Assembly (NCBI GenBank): GCA_029255685.2
Contig: CM055315.2
Span: forward strand, 50,993,358 to 51,057,357
Length of the DNA stretch: 64,000 nucleotides
Direction: 5' to 3'
Source: Silene conica
Lineage: Eukaryota > Streptophyta > Magnoliopsida > Caryophyllales > Caryophyllaceae
Shown here piece after piece: positions 11,487 to 22,700 of this stretch. The position numbers and the translations under genes are program-made. Numbering within the stretch: position 1 is the stretch's first letter; every line of letters begins with the position of its first letter. The notes under the pieces were generated by a model, which was given only the letters and a program-made list of their open reading frames with translations, did not search any database and was not told the DNA's origin.

Positions 11487-14450
11487 TCTCAAATTATGTA
11501 TTATGATACAAGTTGTGATGAAAGTGCTCTTCTTACTTGAATTAGGGCATGAAAGCAAAGATAAGGGAAAGGAGAAACAAGCTTGATGGATCAAAGGGAA
11601 CTAATAGTAGCTCCACTCGGGATGATCAAGGAGCTTTGTTTTTCTCTTATTTTGCTAGTATTTCAAGTGTTGTATGAACAATCTAGAACCTATGTTTTAT
11701 TTCCTTGTTGGACGAGGAAAGGGTAATCCTTGAACAATTTGTTGTATTTTGGATAATGTAGTGACTTGGTTTTCAACCCAAGTCACTATCGGTTTTATTA
11801 TTATGTTCATGTTTAGTTTAACACTTGCAAATCTTTAACATAAAATAGAATTGATTGTGAAACCGAATAGGTATAGGATACCCAATTCAAATCAAATCAA
11901 AATCAAAATTAAGTTTAAAACTCAATTATGAGGAAAAGTTATCAACCATCCAAAACTATCTAAGCTTTAAATTGAATATGTTCTGTAATAAATCATAAGG
12001 ATACACAAACCAACATCAAAGTCATTGCTTGTGGCCTTAGTGGCTATCTTTGGTGATAAAATGGGATTATTATTACAAAGATAGAGTGGGAGAAATTTGA
12101 AAGGCCGCAAATAGCACATGATTTTGAAAAGTACAATAGATATGATCTATTAGTGAATAGTAGGATTTATTGTGTTTTGGTTATGTGAAAGATAAGAAGG
12201 AAGATTTAAGTTGTGGATGGGATCTACGATTTGAGAAAATCTACACCTTATGATTGTAAAAGGTAGATTAGGCTGTGGATAAGATTCTACGCATTATCAT
12301 CCCAAAAGTTATGGATAAGCCCAAAGGTTGTGGATAAGATCTACGGTTTGGTAAAAATCTACGCCTTATATCCCAACGGCCCCGGCCCTGGGGGATACTT
12401 CAAGAATAAATTCTTGAAGTTTGTAAGGAAAAATTCTATACATGGATAAGATCCATGATAGAGTCCTCGTACAGTATAAGATAAGATAAATGTGGGAATT
12501 GAAAGTTCTCACACACAAAAATTATATACCATAAGAAAAGACTCTTATAAAAACTACGGGAGGACACTCGAAGAAAAATATTCAAGAGATTTTGCAAAGG
12601 CTCAAGAAAGGGTTCTTGGATTTAGATGGTGATCTAAATGTGCCAATGCGAATTCTAGGACCCATGAAATTTATAAGATATATATGCTGATAAATGAGAT
12701 TTGTTGAGAGAAGCATAAGCTGACATATGGATGTCTGCAATCTGCAAAGTTAAGGGTAACTTTGTTGAAAGTAGTAAAGTAATTCATTGAGAATGAATTC
12801 AGTAAACTCAGTAACCGCTCTTCAAAAGGGTATTTGAAAGGGATATGACCATTAGCACATATGGTTGAAGTCCCAACCATTTCAATTCATTAAATGTTAA
12901 GGAACATTGAATTGAGTGGGAGCTTTATGATTTACGGTTAAATGTAAAGTTCAGTGGGGGTTCTCGCTCCAGGATTTGAAGCTATTGAGTCATGGGTATG
13001 ACATCGGGATCTTCAGAATCAGGCAAGAACAAGAGTTTAGTGGGTGTAAACGTTATCTAAAACAACTCATTGCTCGTTTGGAATGAAGCATTGATACTTA
13101 TAAAAGGTACACGAGTTTTGGTTCTAGATGACATATTAATATGAATTAAATCTAATTGAACATGGGATGTTTAGTTGAGATTATAAAAGACATCTTGTTA
13201 TTAGTGTTAAGGTTGTTCATGGAGATGAAGATAGTATAACCATGATGGGATCATGAAAATTTATCGAACCTTAAGAACTATTGTTTGCACGCTTAAATCA
13301 CTAATGATTCCGCCATTAGTATAATCGTGTAAAGTGGATGCGCGCCGCTTGCAGGACAACCTGTTGAACAGGTGTTAAACCAATGATTAAACCTTGATCA
13401 ACTGTCAAAGTATTCTCCAATGAAGATAAAAGACAAATTCAAGATCTTGGAAGAAAACTTAGTCGTATGGTAAAAGGTTTGCAACGACTCAAGTTCCAAG
13501 ACACCAAGCAAAGATTTGTGATAATCTTTGGCTTACATTCATTGACTATGCATCTCAATGACTTGTATTTTAACTACATGGTCATCACAAGATTCTACAA
13601 AATGTGTAAGTTCACAAATTATGTAAAGGCATTGCTGTGGCTGGGAGTTACACAATGCACATAATCTTATTCGATAGTCATGAGAATGACTTGTCTCTTT
13701 CAGATGGAAGATCAATGTATGGATATGATCCGCAAAGTGAACGCTCGCACGAACCGTGGTAAACCTGGTTTACTCAAAATGAAGATAATTACAATTTTAA
13801 GGGATGTAAACGAGAGACCCTAAAGCTGATTGTGAATTAAATGGTGTTCAAAGGTTGACCACTTGGATAGTGTAATCCACTAATTGATGGCGAGTTCGAT
13901 TGCCATAGAGTCATACGGGATGACTAATCGATCACCTAGGCATGGACATGTTAAGATACATTTGCCGGGCTAATGACCGCTGATAGAGCTCTGGCGTACT
14001 CTTGCTAAAAGACTGCCTGGTCGTGGCGGGAGCATCTATCGTGTTTCACATGAGTCAGTTCTTGGACTAATGACTGTTCTCTGAGGTGGCACAGTTTTCA
14101 GATTAACTTTGATCTATGTCCTAACACCTTCGTAACTTGGGTTTATAAGGACATATTTTGGGTTATGATGGGCTGTGGCCAGCCGGAAGGAATAAGTCGA
14201 TTAGGAATTGTCCACCCCTTGTCAGGGTTGAGAAATATCTCTAGGCCACTCGAGGAGAATAATAACTAGAAATGCGTGGCCACGCTCGGAAGGTATCTAT
14301 GGTAGATAATTCCGGTCAGTAGTTATAAGTCCAGATCGAGATAAACTCTAGATTTTAATCAATTGCCGGCACGACCTGAGAGGATGCCATGCATTGAGTG
14401 GGAGATAGTAATAGGGCAAGAGAATTGGTGACACACACTTGTCTCGGACA
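11487..14450 (+). other. Non-coding 3' internal region of gag-only Copia element
   Basis: No pol domains can be read in any frame over nearly 3 kb; the longest ORFs are under 70 residues. The last 600 bp (about 13855-14460) align by eye with the 3' region of the pol-bearing Copia element (about 40497-41136). Shared phrases include ATAGAGTCATA-GGGATGACTA, GCCTGGTCGTGGC and AATGCGTGGCCACGCTCGGA. The retained blocks probably carry cis signals for reverse transcription or RNA processing. Confidence 0.65.
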
Positions 14451-14460
14451 AGTGGGAGAT
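14451..14460 (+). promoter_or_regulatory. Polypurine tract of gag-only Copia element
   Basis: AGTGGGAGAT abuts the 3' LTR. The same decamer precedes the 3' LTR of the pol-bearing Copia at 41127-41136. Confidence 0.75.
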
Positions 14461-15733
14461 CGTTGGAGGAAGTGTCCTCGACAATAGTGTGTTGACGAAA
14501 TTAAAACTCATTTGAATGAAACACAACTGGGAGTGTTACTCTTTTAAAGTCGACTGATCAACATTTATCGATAATGATTGGCTGTCTAGAGTTTGACATT
14601 ATCGTCATATGATGGTGGTGATCAGTTGATCCCTTACGGTCATATCTTTAGGGAATTCCGTCTCAATGGAATAATTAATTAATATTGTATTGGATACAAA
14701 TTAATTAATAACTAGAAATTTTGGAAATAATTTTGTATGACGAATATTTTTATAATGGGATTATAATAATAATAAAAGTCAAAGTAATAAAATCGTTTTA
14801 TTACTCGGTTTTATTTATTCGTTTGGGAAATGATTAAATTGAGATTAAACACGGTTGATCATAAAATTACAAAGAGTTGTAATTAAAATTATGATATTAC
14901 ATTTTATACAATAATAAATTCGAAACATTGGAATAATTATTTAAATGTAATAAATTTGTAAATTATGAATTTTAATAGTTAAAATTGCACAATTAACAAA
15001 TTGAGTCATGTGTTATGGAACATATGTGACATGTTACATTTTAACACAATTGACAAAGATAAAATGTGTCCATATTAGACCCATTTTCAGCCGTGTAGTA
15101 TAGAGTGGATGGAGGTTGTGTGTGCAATGTGATTGTGTGTGTAAGTGAATGTGTAAGAGTGTAAGGAATATTGTATGCATTGTGTAAGAACATAGTGGCC
15201 ATGCATTGGCCCTTGTGGGATTGATTTGGCCGTCCATGAGGCTTGCTAGGCAAGCTCATGTGCTTATATAATCACCACTTACAACACTCATCAATTGCTA
15301 GTCTCTTTGGTTGTTCTTCAACACACATCTCCCATAAACACTACAACTCCATTCTCTCATTTTAGTAAAATAGTTTTTACTAAGAAAATAATTATTTCCT
15401 ATACTAATAATATTAAGAGTAATATTATTATTATTTCTAGTATACTTGTACTAATTTCCTAGTAACAAAATTAGTATTAGTTTGAGATCGGGTCCTTGAT
15501 ACGCACCTTTAGGAGACGATCTTTGTTAGATCGTTACAAGAGGATTTCGGGTTTTGAAGACTCAAATAATAGGTGATTATTGAGTATAAACCTTCTAAAA
15601 CCAATGTAAGGACTATCACATCTTATGATATCATCATGCATGCATAAGATCTTATTAAGTTTTATAACCTAAACTTAAAGAAACAAAACTCACATTAGAT
15701 TTGAGTATAAAATCAGGAACTTAGTTTCCAACA
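14461..15733 (+). repeat. 3' LTR of gag-only Copia element
   Basis: It has the same 1273-bp length as the 5' LTR and ends CCAACA. Its first base is C instead of T (CGTTGGAGG), so the canonical TG terminus is lost at the internal edge. About a dozen other differences from the 5' LTR are visible by eye. Confidence 0.88.
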
Positions 15734-15820
15734 ATATTTCCCAACAGTGTCGGTGTCGGACACGGTGTCGGACACGGTACGACTCATTAGAAGAAGTGTT
15801 CGTGCTACCTAGTGCAAGAC

Positions 15821-16893
15821 TAGTATGAATAATGATTTCAAGCACCATACACACGCACAACCACCGTCAATGTCCACTACACGCCGAACTATTGCAAATT
15901 TGGGAATGTGAGGTTAAGTGGGATAGAAAGGGAAAGACAAGTATGGATATGTGCGGGTTAAAGCCAAGCTAGAACCTAACAAACCAAATTAACACGCCTC
16001 TTTAACTAGGCAAACACATCACAACACCCAAATTATTTTTCCAACCGACAACCGAATTATTATATTTTCCAATTTCTTTTTCTTCTAATTTTTTTAATCA
16101 TTTTTTTGATTTTTTTTTTCTTTGTTTTTTTTCTTCTCGGTTGTTCAGCAATTGCCTCATTTCTCTCGATCGACCAAAAATGGCAGTCGATCGAGGACTT
16201 TTCATTCCAAAATTCTCGATCGAGCAAAATGCTCTCGATCGAGCACATCATTACCCAAAGCCTCTCGATCAAGCCTCAAATGCTCTCGATCGAGCAAAAC
16301 TCAGCAAAACTTCCTCCAACTTCCGTTGCACGCACTCTAATACATCAAAAAACAAGCCAAAACCGATACAACATGGCAAATTCCTCCACTACTTCCTAGC
16401 TCGGTACAATGGTAGGCAAAATATAGGATGTAGTAAGGGACAAAAGGCAATTTTGGCTAAAAGTGGAGCTAAATAGGCAAACGAGGAAGGGGGTGATGCA
16501 ATAGTCCTCCAAACGTGTAATACTGACCTCTAACCGGTGCGTGTAGGCAATAAGAAACCAAAACCCATACACATGCAAAACATGAAATGCAAGGAGTACT
16601 ACTCACAATCCTAATATAACCGGTCATGAATGTCACCAGTTTAAGGCTCTAAAACTCAGAAAGTGTAGTAGGTTGCCAAAACTACGAGTCAAGTCTAATG
16701 GTCTAACATAAATTCCACGACAAAATGCGAGATAACGCTCAAAACTTGCTAGGCATAGATTGAAAATGGCATGGCATGACATAAATTTGACTATAAAAAG
16801 CTTTATCATCATCAAAATACTCCAATCCGACTCGACTAAATGCAAAAGTAAACGTGGGTTTTTTTCGAGTTTTTTTCAAATTTTTGAAATTTA
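15821..16893 (-). other. Non-coding internal DNA of base-layer Athila element, continued
   Basis: This resumes the minus-strand Athila internal region between the hAT-like element and the 16894 insertion. CTCGATCGAG-type motifs lie at about 16160-16310. The end near 16800-16890, read in reverse, matches the plus-strand Athila segment near 32590-32660 (a GTCGAGTCGGA box beside poly-A-like sequence). The ORFs here cross the palindromic repeats and are not genes. Confidence 0.6.
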
Positions 16894-18390
16894 TGATGCG
16901 TGCTTGTTTTATACACTTTTTGGCATCATTTAACACGCATTTCTATGCATTTTCATGCACTTTACGTGCCATTTTGCCCCCTTTTTCTTCATTTGGTGTA
17001 TTTTCTGTCATTTTGCAGGAATTATGCGAAAGTTGAAGAAACCATGCCTTTTCTGTCCATTTTGAGCTCTTTTTGAAGATGGAGCAAGTCAAGGAGTCCC
17101 ATAGCCCCGATTTTGCAGTACCAGGCCTAAGGGAACGGTAACCGAGGCAAAGACAAAGGACAAAAGCAAGAAAGAAGCGAAAAAGAAGCAGTGTATTTGT
17201 CATCTACTCGATCGAGTAAACACCAGAACTCGATCGAGTGGATGCAGGAGGAGAAAGCCTCGATCGAGCAGTCTGATACTCGATCGAGGAGTCTGCAGGA
17301 AGAACCCAACCTTCGAGGTTTCCAGAGTCACTCGATCGAGCAGTTGCCAGCTCGAAGTTACCCGATCGAGCTCTTTTTGAAGAACAGCTACTCGATCGAG
17401 TGGTTCAGTCACTCGATCGAGCAACTCACTTAAGCGTACCGGATTTGCTATTTCCGTTTTAGGTTTAGATTTTTCAGAGTTAACCTAATCCTTATTTAAG
17501 GATTAGGTTAGCAGACTTTTTGGATTCATTCACTTACTATTCAACTTTTACACATTCAGTATTCAGTTTTTACTTTGGCATTTTCCTTAAGCAGTCAATT
17601 AGAAAAATACTTTTGTTTAGGGTTTTTTCTTCATTCCAAACATTCGGATCTTGTTCTTCCTTTTCCGCCATTACTGTAATTCATATTCTCTCTTTTAATT
17701 ATTGTTCTTGTTTTCCATTGTTTTATGATTTATAGTAATCTATCTTTATTTGCTATGTTGAATGTTATTGTTATCGTTGTTGTTATTAGTTTAGTTTCCC
17801 AAAGCATGTGTAGCTAATCCCCATAATATGTTAGGATGAAGGAACTCGCGGTAGTTATGTCGTAGGAATTGCATGTTAGTCGTCCTTACGACGAAGTTCA
17901 CCCATAAACAATATATTTATAAAACTTGTCAAATAAGTGCACGCAGGAGACCAGTTTACCTAGTAAAACCTTACCTGGATCGAAAGATTGGTAGGTAGGC
18001 TTGTTTAGGTTGATTTACTTAACATATCTAGAGATCGAAAGATTGATAGGGGAGTCCAGGGGTGATTTCAGACCGAAAGGATATTAATCGTTCCCACTTC
18101 GTTGTTGTTCCGACTGACCTAATCTTTATGTGACATTAATTACCGCGACGACCCGAATCCTGACATATTCCTCTTTTTATTGTTTGATATTCGTTTTATC
18201 ATCTTTATTTTGTAGTTCTTTTTTTTTATATCCGTCTTAGTTATAAACTCAAACAAAAACCTCCCAATTTTGTGACCGATAGACTGACCTTTACTTATGA
18301 CCGTGTCTCCCTGTGAAATTCGACCCTACTTCCGCTGACTTCTGTTAGTAATAGTTAGTTATTTATTTTTGGTACCAAACGACAGTATCA
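16894..18390 (+). repeat. 5' LTR of main Athila element
   Basis: The 1497-bp LTR starts TGATGCGTGC and ends CAGTATCA. It carries about ten CTCGATCGAG-type palindromes between 17205 and 17425. The 3' copy is nearly identical but carries a 22-bp tandem duplication of one palindrome unit (42415-42458). Confidence 0.88.
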
Positions 18391-18395
18391 AATTT

Positions 18396-18412
18396 TGGCG
18401 CTGTTGCCGAGG
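18396..18412 (+). promoter_or_regulatory. Primer binding site, aspartate tRNA type
   Basis: TGGCGCTGTTGCCGAGG lies 5 bp after the LTR. It matches, with substitutions, the TGGCGCCGTTGCCGGGGA site used by Athila elements (seen unchanged at 51948-51965). The changes indicate age or drift. Confidence 0.78.
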
Positions 18413-18520
18413 AGGCAATAGGCTTTAAGTTTTTTGTTAGTTTATTACTGTTGTTTTTTGTCTTAAGGAATTTCTTTCAATTCCTTAAGACCGTTCTTAT
18501 TCTTTTTCTCAGTGTTGTGT

Positions 18521-19961
18521 ATGCCCAGGTCTTCCAGGTACGAATTAGTTGCTGCTAATCCGGAACCGGAAAGAACTTTCAGACGCCGCATAAGAGAAAG
18601 AAGAACGGCGAGTCAGGAAGAAGTCTTGAGTATTCCTGAACCAGTTACTGCTGTACCAGTCAACCAAATTGTAAGAATGCCGAACATGGCGAGCCATTCC
18701 GAACCAAAAGCTGACTCTATTCCAAAGGGTTTCACTCTCCTTGCTGATCAGGCCGGGAACGCGTTCGATATTCGACCATCCTATATTAATCTGGTCGAGA
18801 GGAACATGTACCGCGGCACTGCGGGAGAGGACCCGAGGAAGCACATGGAGATCTTCACAGATTACTGCTCCACCATCCCAACTTCTGCGACGGTCACGCA
18901 GGATAAGATAAAGGAAGTCCTTTTTCCTTTCTCTTTATCCGACGGGGCTAGAGAATGGTACCGGGATTTGGATAAGGAAGCTGCGGAGATCACTAATTGG
19001 AAGTCCCTAGCTTTGGCCTTGTACAAGAAGTACTACCCACCACAGAAGACTAATGCTCTCCGTTCCCAAATTACAAACTTCAAACAGTTTGGGACGGAGA
19101 ACTTACATGAAGCTTGGACCAAATTCAAGAAGCTTGTGAGAGCATGTCCTCACCATGGTTTCCAACCATGGTTCATTAGCAACCAGTTTTATAACGGGTT
19201 GTTTGATGACCACCGAGCCATCCTGGATGCTGCTGCAAAGGGGCGGTTCCAAAAGGAAACCGAGGACGACAAGGGGTGGGGTATCATTGAGAAGATGGCG
19301 AATCATTGTGCGGAGTATAGAAATCCGAGGTCCGGGACGAGAATAGTGGCCGGAATAAATACTGAGGGTGTTGAGGCCAAGCTTGATAAATTGGCTGCGA
19401 GGTTTGACCTTTGGAACAAACAACAAGAGGGGAGTCAACAGACGGTTCACCTACTTCAAAAGGGTGAACCATTGATGTGTGAGAGATGTGGAGGAGCTGG
19501 GCATTCTGCTGTTGAATGTCTAGCCGAGAAAGAGCAAGTGTTTTCCTTCCAACAATTCCGTCAGGGAGGAAACTTCTATAACCAGAACCAAGTTCACCCT
19601 AACCTAAGGTGGACTAGTCAAAATGTGCTCAACCCAACCCCACCACCACAACAAAACTATATCCCCCTCACCGCAACCAAAACAATTTCCAGAAGCCACC
19701 CCAATTCCAACCGTCACAAGCTAGTGCTTCCTCATATGGAGGAAATTCAGAAACTGGAGAGTTGAAAACTCTAGTTCAGTCTTTGGCATCCCAAATGCAA
19801 GCTGGGAATGCGTCCATTAAGTTGCTGGAGTCGCAGATTGCTCAACTGGCGATCAAGCAATCATCGCGACCCCAAGGGCAACTACCCTCTCAAACCGAAC
19901 AACGAAATGAGACCATCAATATGGTAAGGCTGAGGAGTGGACGTGAGTATGAGGGACCGAG
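18521..19961 (+). pseudogene. gag: Athila-type gag, frameshifted and interrupted
   Basis: I take the ATG at 18521; the frame is open a few codons earlier from a non-ATG codon. The frame encodes a basic N-terminus, a Ty3 Gag core (Retrotrans_gag-like, about residues 85-260, with the ILVERN-, DWYR- and KKYYPP-like landmarks of Athila Gag) and a CCHC knuckle of the C-x2-C-x4-H-x4-C type near residue 324. A one-base change in the C-run near 19665-19670 moves the rest into another frame, which is open through 19762-19961. The coding sequence is then broken by a solo LTR at 19962 and resumes at 22701. Confidence 0.8.
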
Positions 19962-22700
19962 TGTAACACCCCGTAATTTCCAAGTATTTATATATTATTA
20001 AAATCTTATGTTATTAATAATAATGTTCCACAATAAATAATATTCCATTTAAAATTTATCATTTTTGACAATGATATTAATATGTCCGTCTTAAAGTTAT
20101 ACTTCTTAAACTTGTGAAACGCTACTCTGTCCTTGTTGTTAATTTTAAGATATTTTAAAGGCATATCTAAATTTTTCTTACAAAATAAAAGTTGTAGCCC
20201 GTTTCCTTAGCTTTCCAACGCCACCAAAAACACATCAATAAGAGTTCTGTAGAGGAAATTATGCCGAAAATACAAAAGGCTGTCACGGACCATCCGCAAA
20301 CGAGACCCACGCTCGTTGCTTACTCTTTACTCTTTTCCACATGTCCTTTGGGACACTTGGCTAAGTATAGAACTTTGTCTTGCTGCCCAAGGTCATTCCT
20401 TGTACTTCATTCCATCTTCTTCATTCCTTTACTTATTTTTTTCAGCTAAGAACACAAAACTCAAAACAAGAAGAACACCATTGTTGTGCACCTCAACCGT
20501 AAAACGGTCGTAAAATCTTCGTTTCTTATCCGTTTTCGACGATTTTCGCGCCTATATCTTCCTCTCCTCGCCCTCCATCTTTCTAGGTAATAAAAGTATC
20601 AAATTTCTTCCTTAATATACTCCGGTCGTGGCCTTTAAGGCACGGTTCTCATAGCTAACTTCGTTTATTTATGTGTAGCTAGTTCGGTTGTCCAAACCGG
20701 AGTGGCTTTAAGTTCAAAATCATGCTTATTGAAGATTTATAAGGTAATGGTGATGGGTTACTCGACTTTAATCGTCTTTGTTTGCATGTGTTCTATATGC
20801 TAGTAATGTTTATTATACTAGAATTGTGTTTGATTAATAAGTTGCATGATTAGTTTTATAAGTCATATGTTTGGATGATTTTCATCTTGCATGGTTGTGT
20901 TGGATGATATTATAGTTGTGGAAATTCATTAAGGATTGTATGGTTAAATGAGTTTGTGATCTTTGAGGATGATTAGTTTGATAGTCTTTCAAATTCATAA
21001 TGCTTGGTTTACTTGGGTTATTTGATAAGTTTCAGCACCTTGACAAATCTGTCCATTGTCTTGTACAATTTATTTCGACATCTTAGAGTATCCGTCTTTG
21101 AAAATGTTGAAAAGAAACCCCTGCTTATTTTGAGTGTAGAGTCTATCTCTGAAATTTCGTAATTTTCTTGCATGTCGTTTGTTCACAATAAAGTATTTAC
21201 GAACAGTGCGCTGAAATACTCGCAGAATGGACAGTAGCTCAAAGATTGTTTCGAAAAACATTTTTATACTTTGAAACTATTCTGGTCCTTTTCAATAATT
21301 AAAATTTGAAGAGTTTAGATGATGTTAGGATCTTGCCTTGCCCCAAAATGATTTGTTAAACCCGTTTTATGAAGCAGTACATTTTGTGTGACGATTTCTG
21401 ACACATTGTAAAGATTAGACAATAACCCCCTGTTAAGTTCGTATTTTGAAAATGTTTATTTGACAAATATTGTAGATAAAAGTCTTATTAATCTTACCCA
21501 GTTGGCCTTGTATCATTTCGATTTTATTTGAATTAATTATGAATTTTACGGCAGAGGACAGCTGAAATGTAAAACGCTTTTAAGACTTATGTTTTATTAA
21601 TCAGTTTCGTTTATTCTTCTCCCGTATGGAATGGTCTTAAGTATTGTCTTATTTATCGATTGTTGGCTCTTGTATGTAAATGAGTTGGTTAACGGTTATG
21701 TTAGTTTAAATTGTGTTTTGATGACGGTTATGTTATCTTAAGATGAGTAGGGTGACGGTTATGTTGCCTTGCTTGTGTTTAGGTGACGGTTATGTCACCC
21801 TAAATTGTGTTGGTAATGGTTATGTTGCCTTGGTTGTGAATATATAGAGGTGATACGATTTGTGTATCACTGTAATGAACAAACGTCACTCCTGTTATGG
21901 GATTTTATCTAACTATGTTCGGGATTGGTCGGTGTCCGTGGTTATGCGGCCCGGTCCCCGTGTGTCGTTCGGTGTAGGTTATTACATCGAGAGGTCTGGC
22001 CAGGTCTTAGGCATAAAGTTGTCGGTTTTGCGCTATACATAGTATCCGGATGACGTGGTTATGCGCTCCGGTAGGTAGGGCGCGGTTATACGCCCTAGCC
22101 TGTTAGTGGAGCGGTTATACTCCCTGACTGTCAGTTGTAGCGGTTATGCTACCTGACGGCGTTCATTCTATTCTTGTTTGTTGTTGTTTGTGTGATAGGA
22201 CATGCCATCAAGTGTTGGTCTCTGAGTCGATCACCTGGTTGTTTACCTGATTTTGAGTATCATGCTTTGATATTTCTCATATCCACATGTATTACTCCAT
22301 ATACAATATGTTCTTATTGTTATCTATTTGTATTTTGACGTAAAGTGGCTGGGAGAACCCTGAGTTACTCCCCACTGACTGTGGCGTTCATGTTTCATGA
22401 ATGTAGGTTGGTGATGTTTGGGGAAGACGTGTGGCTAGCGAGCATTGTTGATAATTCGACAATTACCCTTACGCTTAGTTTAGATTTAATTCATGTTGTT
22501 ATCGTGGGATACCTTATTCCTCGCCTATTTAAGTTATTTTGTATAATTTATACTTTCTCATTAGTTTTTTTAGTCTTCCGCATGTTGTTTTGATATTCCG
22601 CGAAATTTTTTTAATAAATATGTCGAAAAGTTTTTTAAAAGTATCGTATTTCCGCTGCAAATTACTTGTTTATTTTTATGCTAAATCGTGGGGTGTCACA
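19962..22700 (+). mobile_element. Ty3-type solo LTR inserted in Athila gag
   Basis: The 2739-bp unit begins TGTAACACCCCG, ends GGGGTGTCACA and is flanked by a perfect TSD CCGAG (19957-19961 and 22701-22705). It has no internal domain and no second LTR. The TGTAACACCCC terminus and great length suit chromovirus (Tekay/Del-like) LTRs; the lineage is inferred. It holds a hairpin array at 21690-22157. A segment at 22345-22392 reads, in reverse, like 45230-45280 in the minus-strand solo LTR, linking the two. Confidence 0.83.
21690..22157 (+). repeat. Array of hairpins with constant GGTTAT loop
   Basis: About twelve units each have the hexamer GGTTAT flanked by short complementary arms. In one unit the loop deviates. 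The arms differ between units: GGTGAC/GTCACC (21782-21799), GGTGTA/TACATC (21971-21988), TAGGGCG/CGCCCTA (22076-22097), GGAG/CTCC (22108-22123), GTAGC/GCTAC (22137-22152). The last has an outer arm GTCAG/CTGAC (22130-22157). Several weaker units rely on G-T pairs. The arms stay complementary while their sequence changes. Confidence 0.75.

Larger units (their letters stand above)
6814..15733 (+). mobile_element. Gag-only Copia-type retrotransposon (complete, 8.9 kb)
   Basis: Two LTRs of 1273 bp (6814-8086 and 14461-15733) differ by only about a dozen substitutions by eye. A perfect TSD ATATT (6809-6813 and 15734-15738) marks one insertion event. A methionine-tRNA-type primer site follows the 5' LTR, and AGTGGGAGAT precedes the 3' LTR. 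The only sizeable ORF is a 302-residue Gag (10578-11486); no protease, integrase, RT or RNase H is visible. It must move using enzymes supplied in trans. It sits 8 bp inside one end of a solo LTR of its own family group. Such elements are known as TR-GAG or BARE2-like types. Confidence 0.88.
5554..15746 (-). mobile_element. Copia solo LTR, minus strand, split by a nested element
   Basis: On the minus strand it starts TGTTGGGAAATATG at 15746 and ends CATAGAACCTAACA at 5554. A 5-bp TSD GTGTC lies at 5549-5553 and 15747-15751. Apart from the nested element it is about 1.27 kb. The part at 6600-6810, read in reverse, is clearly related to the first few hundred bases of the Copia LTRs at 6814 and 34151, so it belongs to the same family group. 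No internal region remains, as expected after LTR-LTR recombination. Confidence 0.8.
5115..15812. mobile_element. Non-autonomous hAT-like DNA transposon with nested insertions
   Basis: The termini are perfect 11-bp inverted repeats, CTAGGTAGCAC at 5115-5125 and its complement at 15802-15812. They are flanked by an 8-bp direct repeat TGCAAGAC (5107-5114 and 15813-15820), the TSD size of the hAT superfamily. Without its insertions the element is only about 500 bp (5115-5553 plus 15752-15812), so it encodes nothing. Its subterminal parts are rich in GACACGG/GTGTCGGACACG repeats (5133-5210, 5430-5553, 15747-15775). The superfamily call rests on TSD length and size; a Mutator-like origin is less likely. 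Confidence 0.7.

Noticed and set aside
17205-17425. Regular short repeats suggesting a CRISPR-like array
   Set aside because: The repeat is a 10-bp palindrome with irregular spacing inside a plant LTR; there are no direct repeats of CRISPR length and no associated genes.
16060-17433. Many overlapping ORFs on both strands around the CTCGATCGAG repeats
   Set aside because: The palindrome lacks stop codons in most frames on both strands, which creates spurious ORFs.
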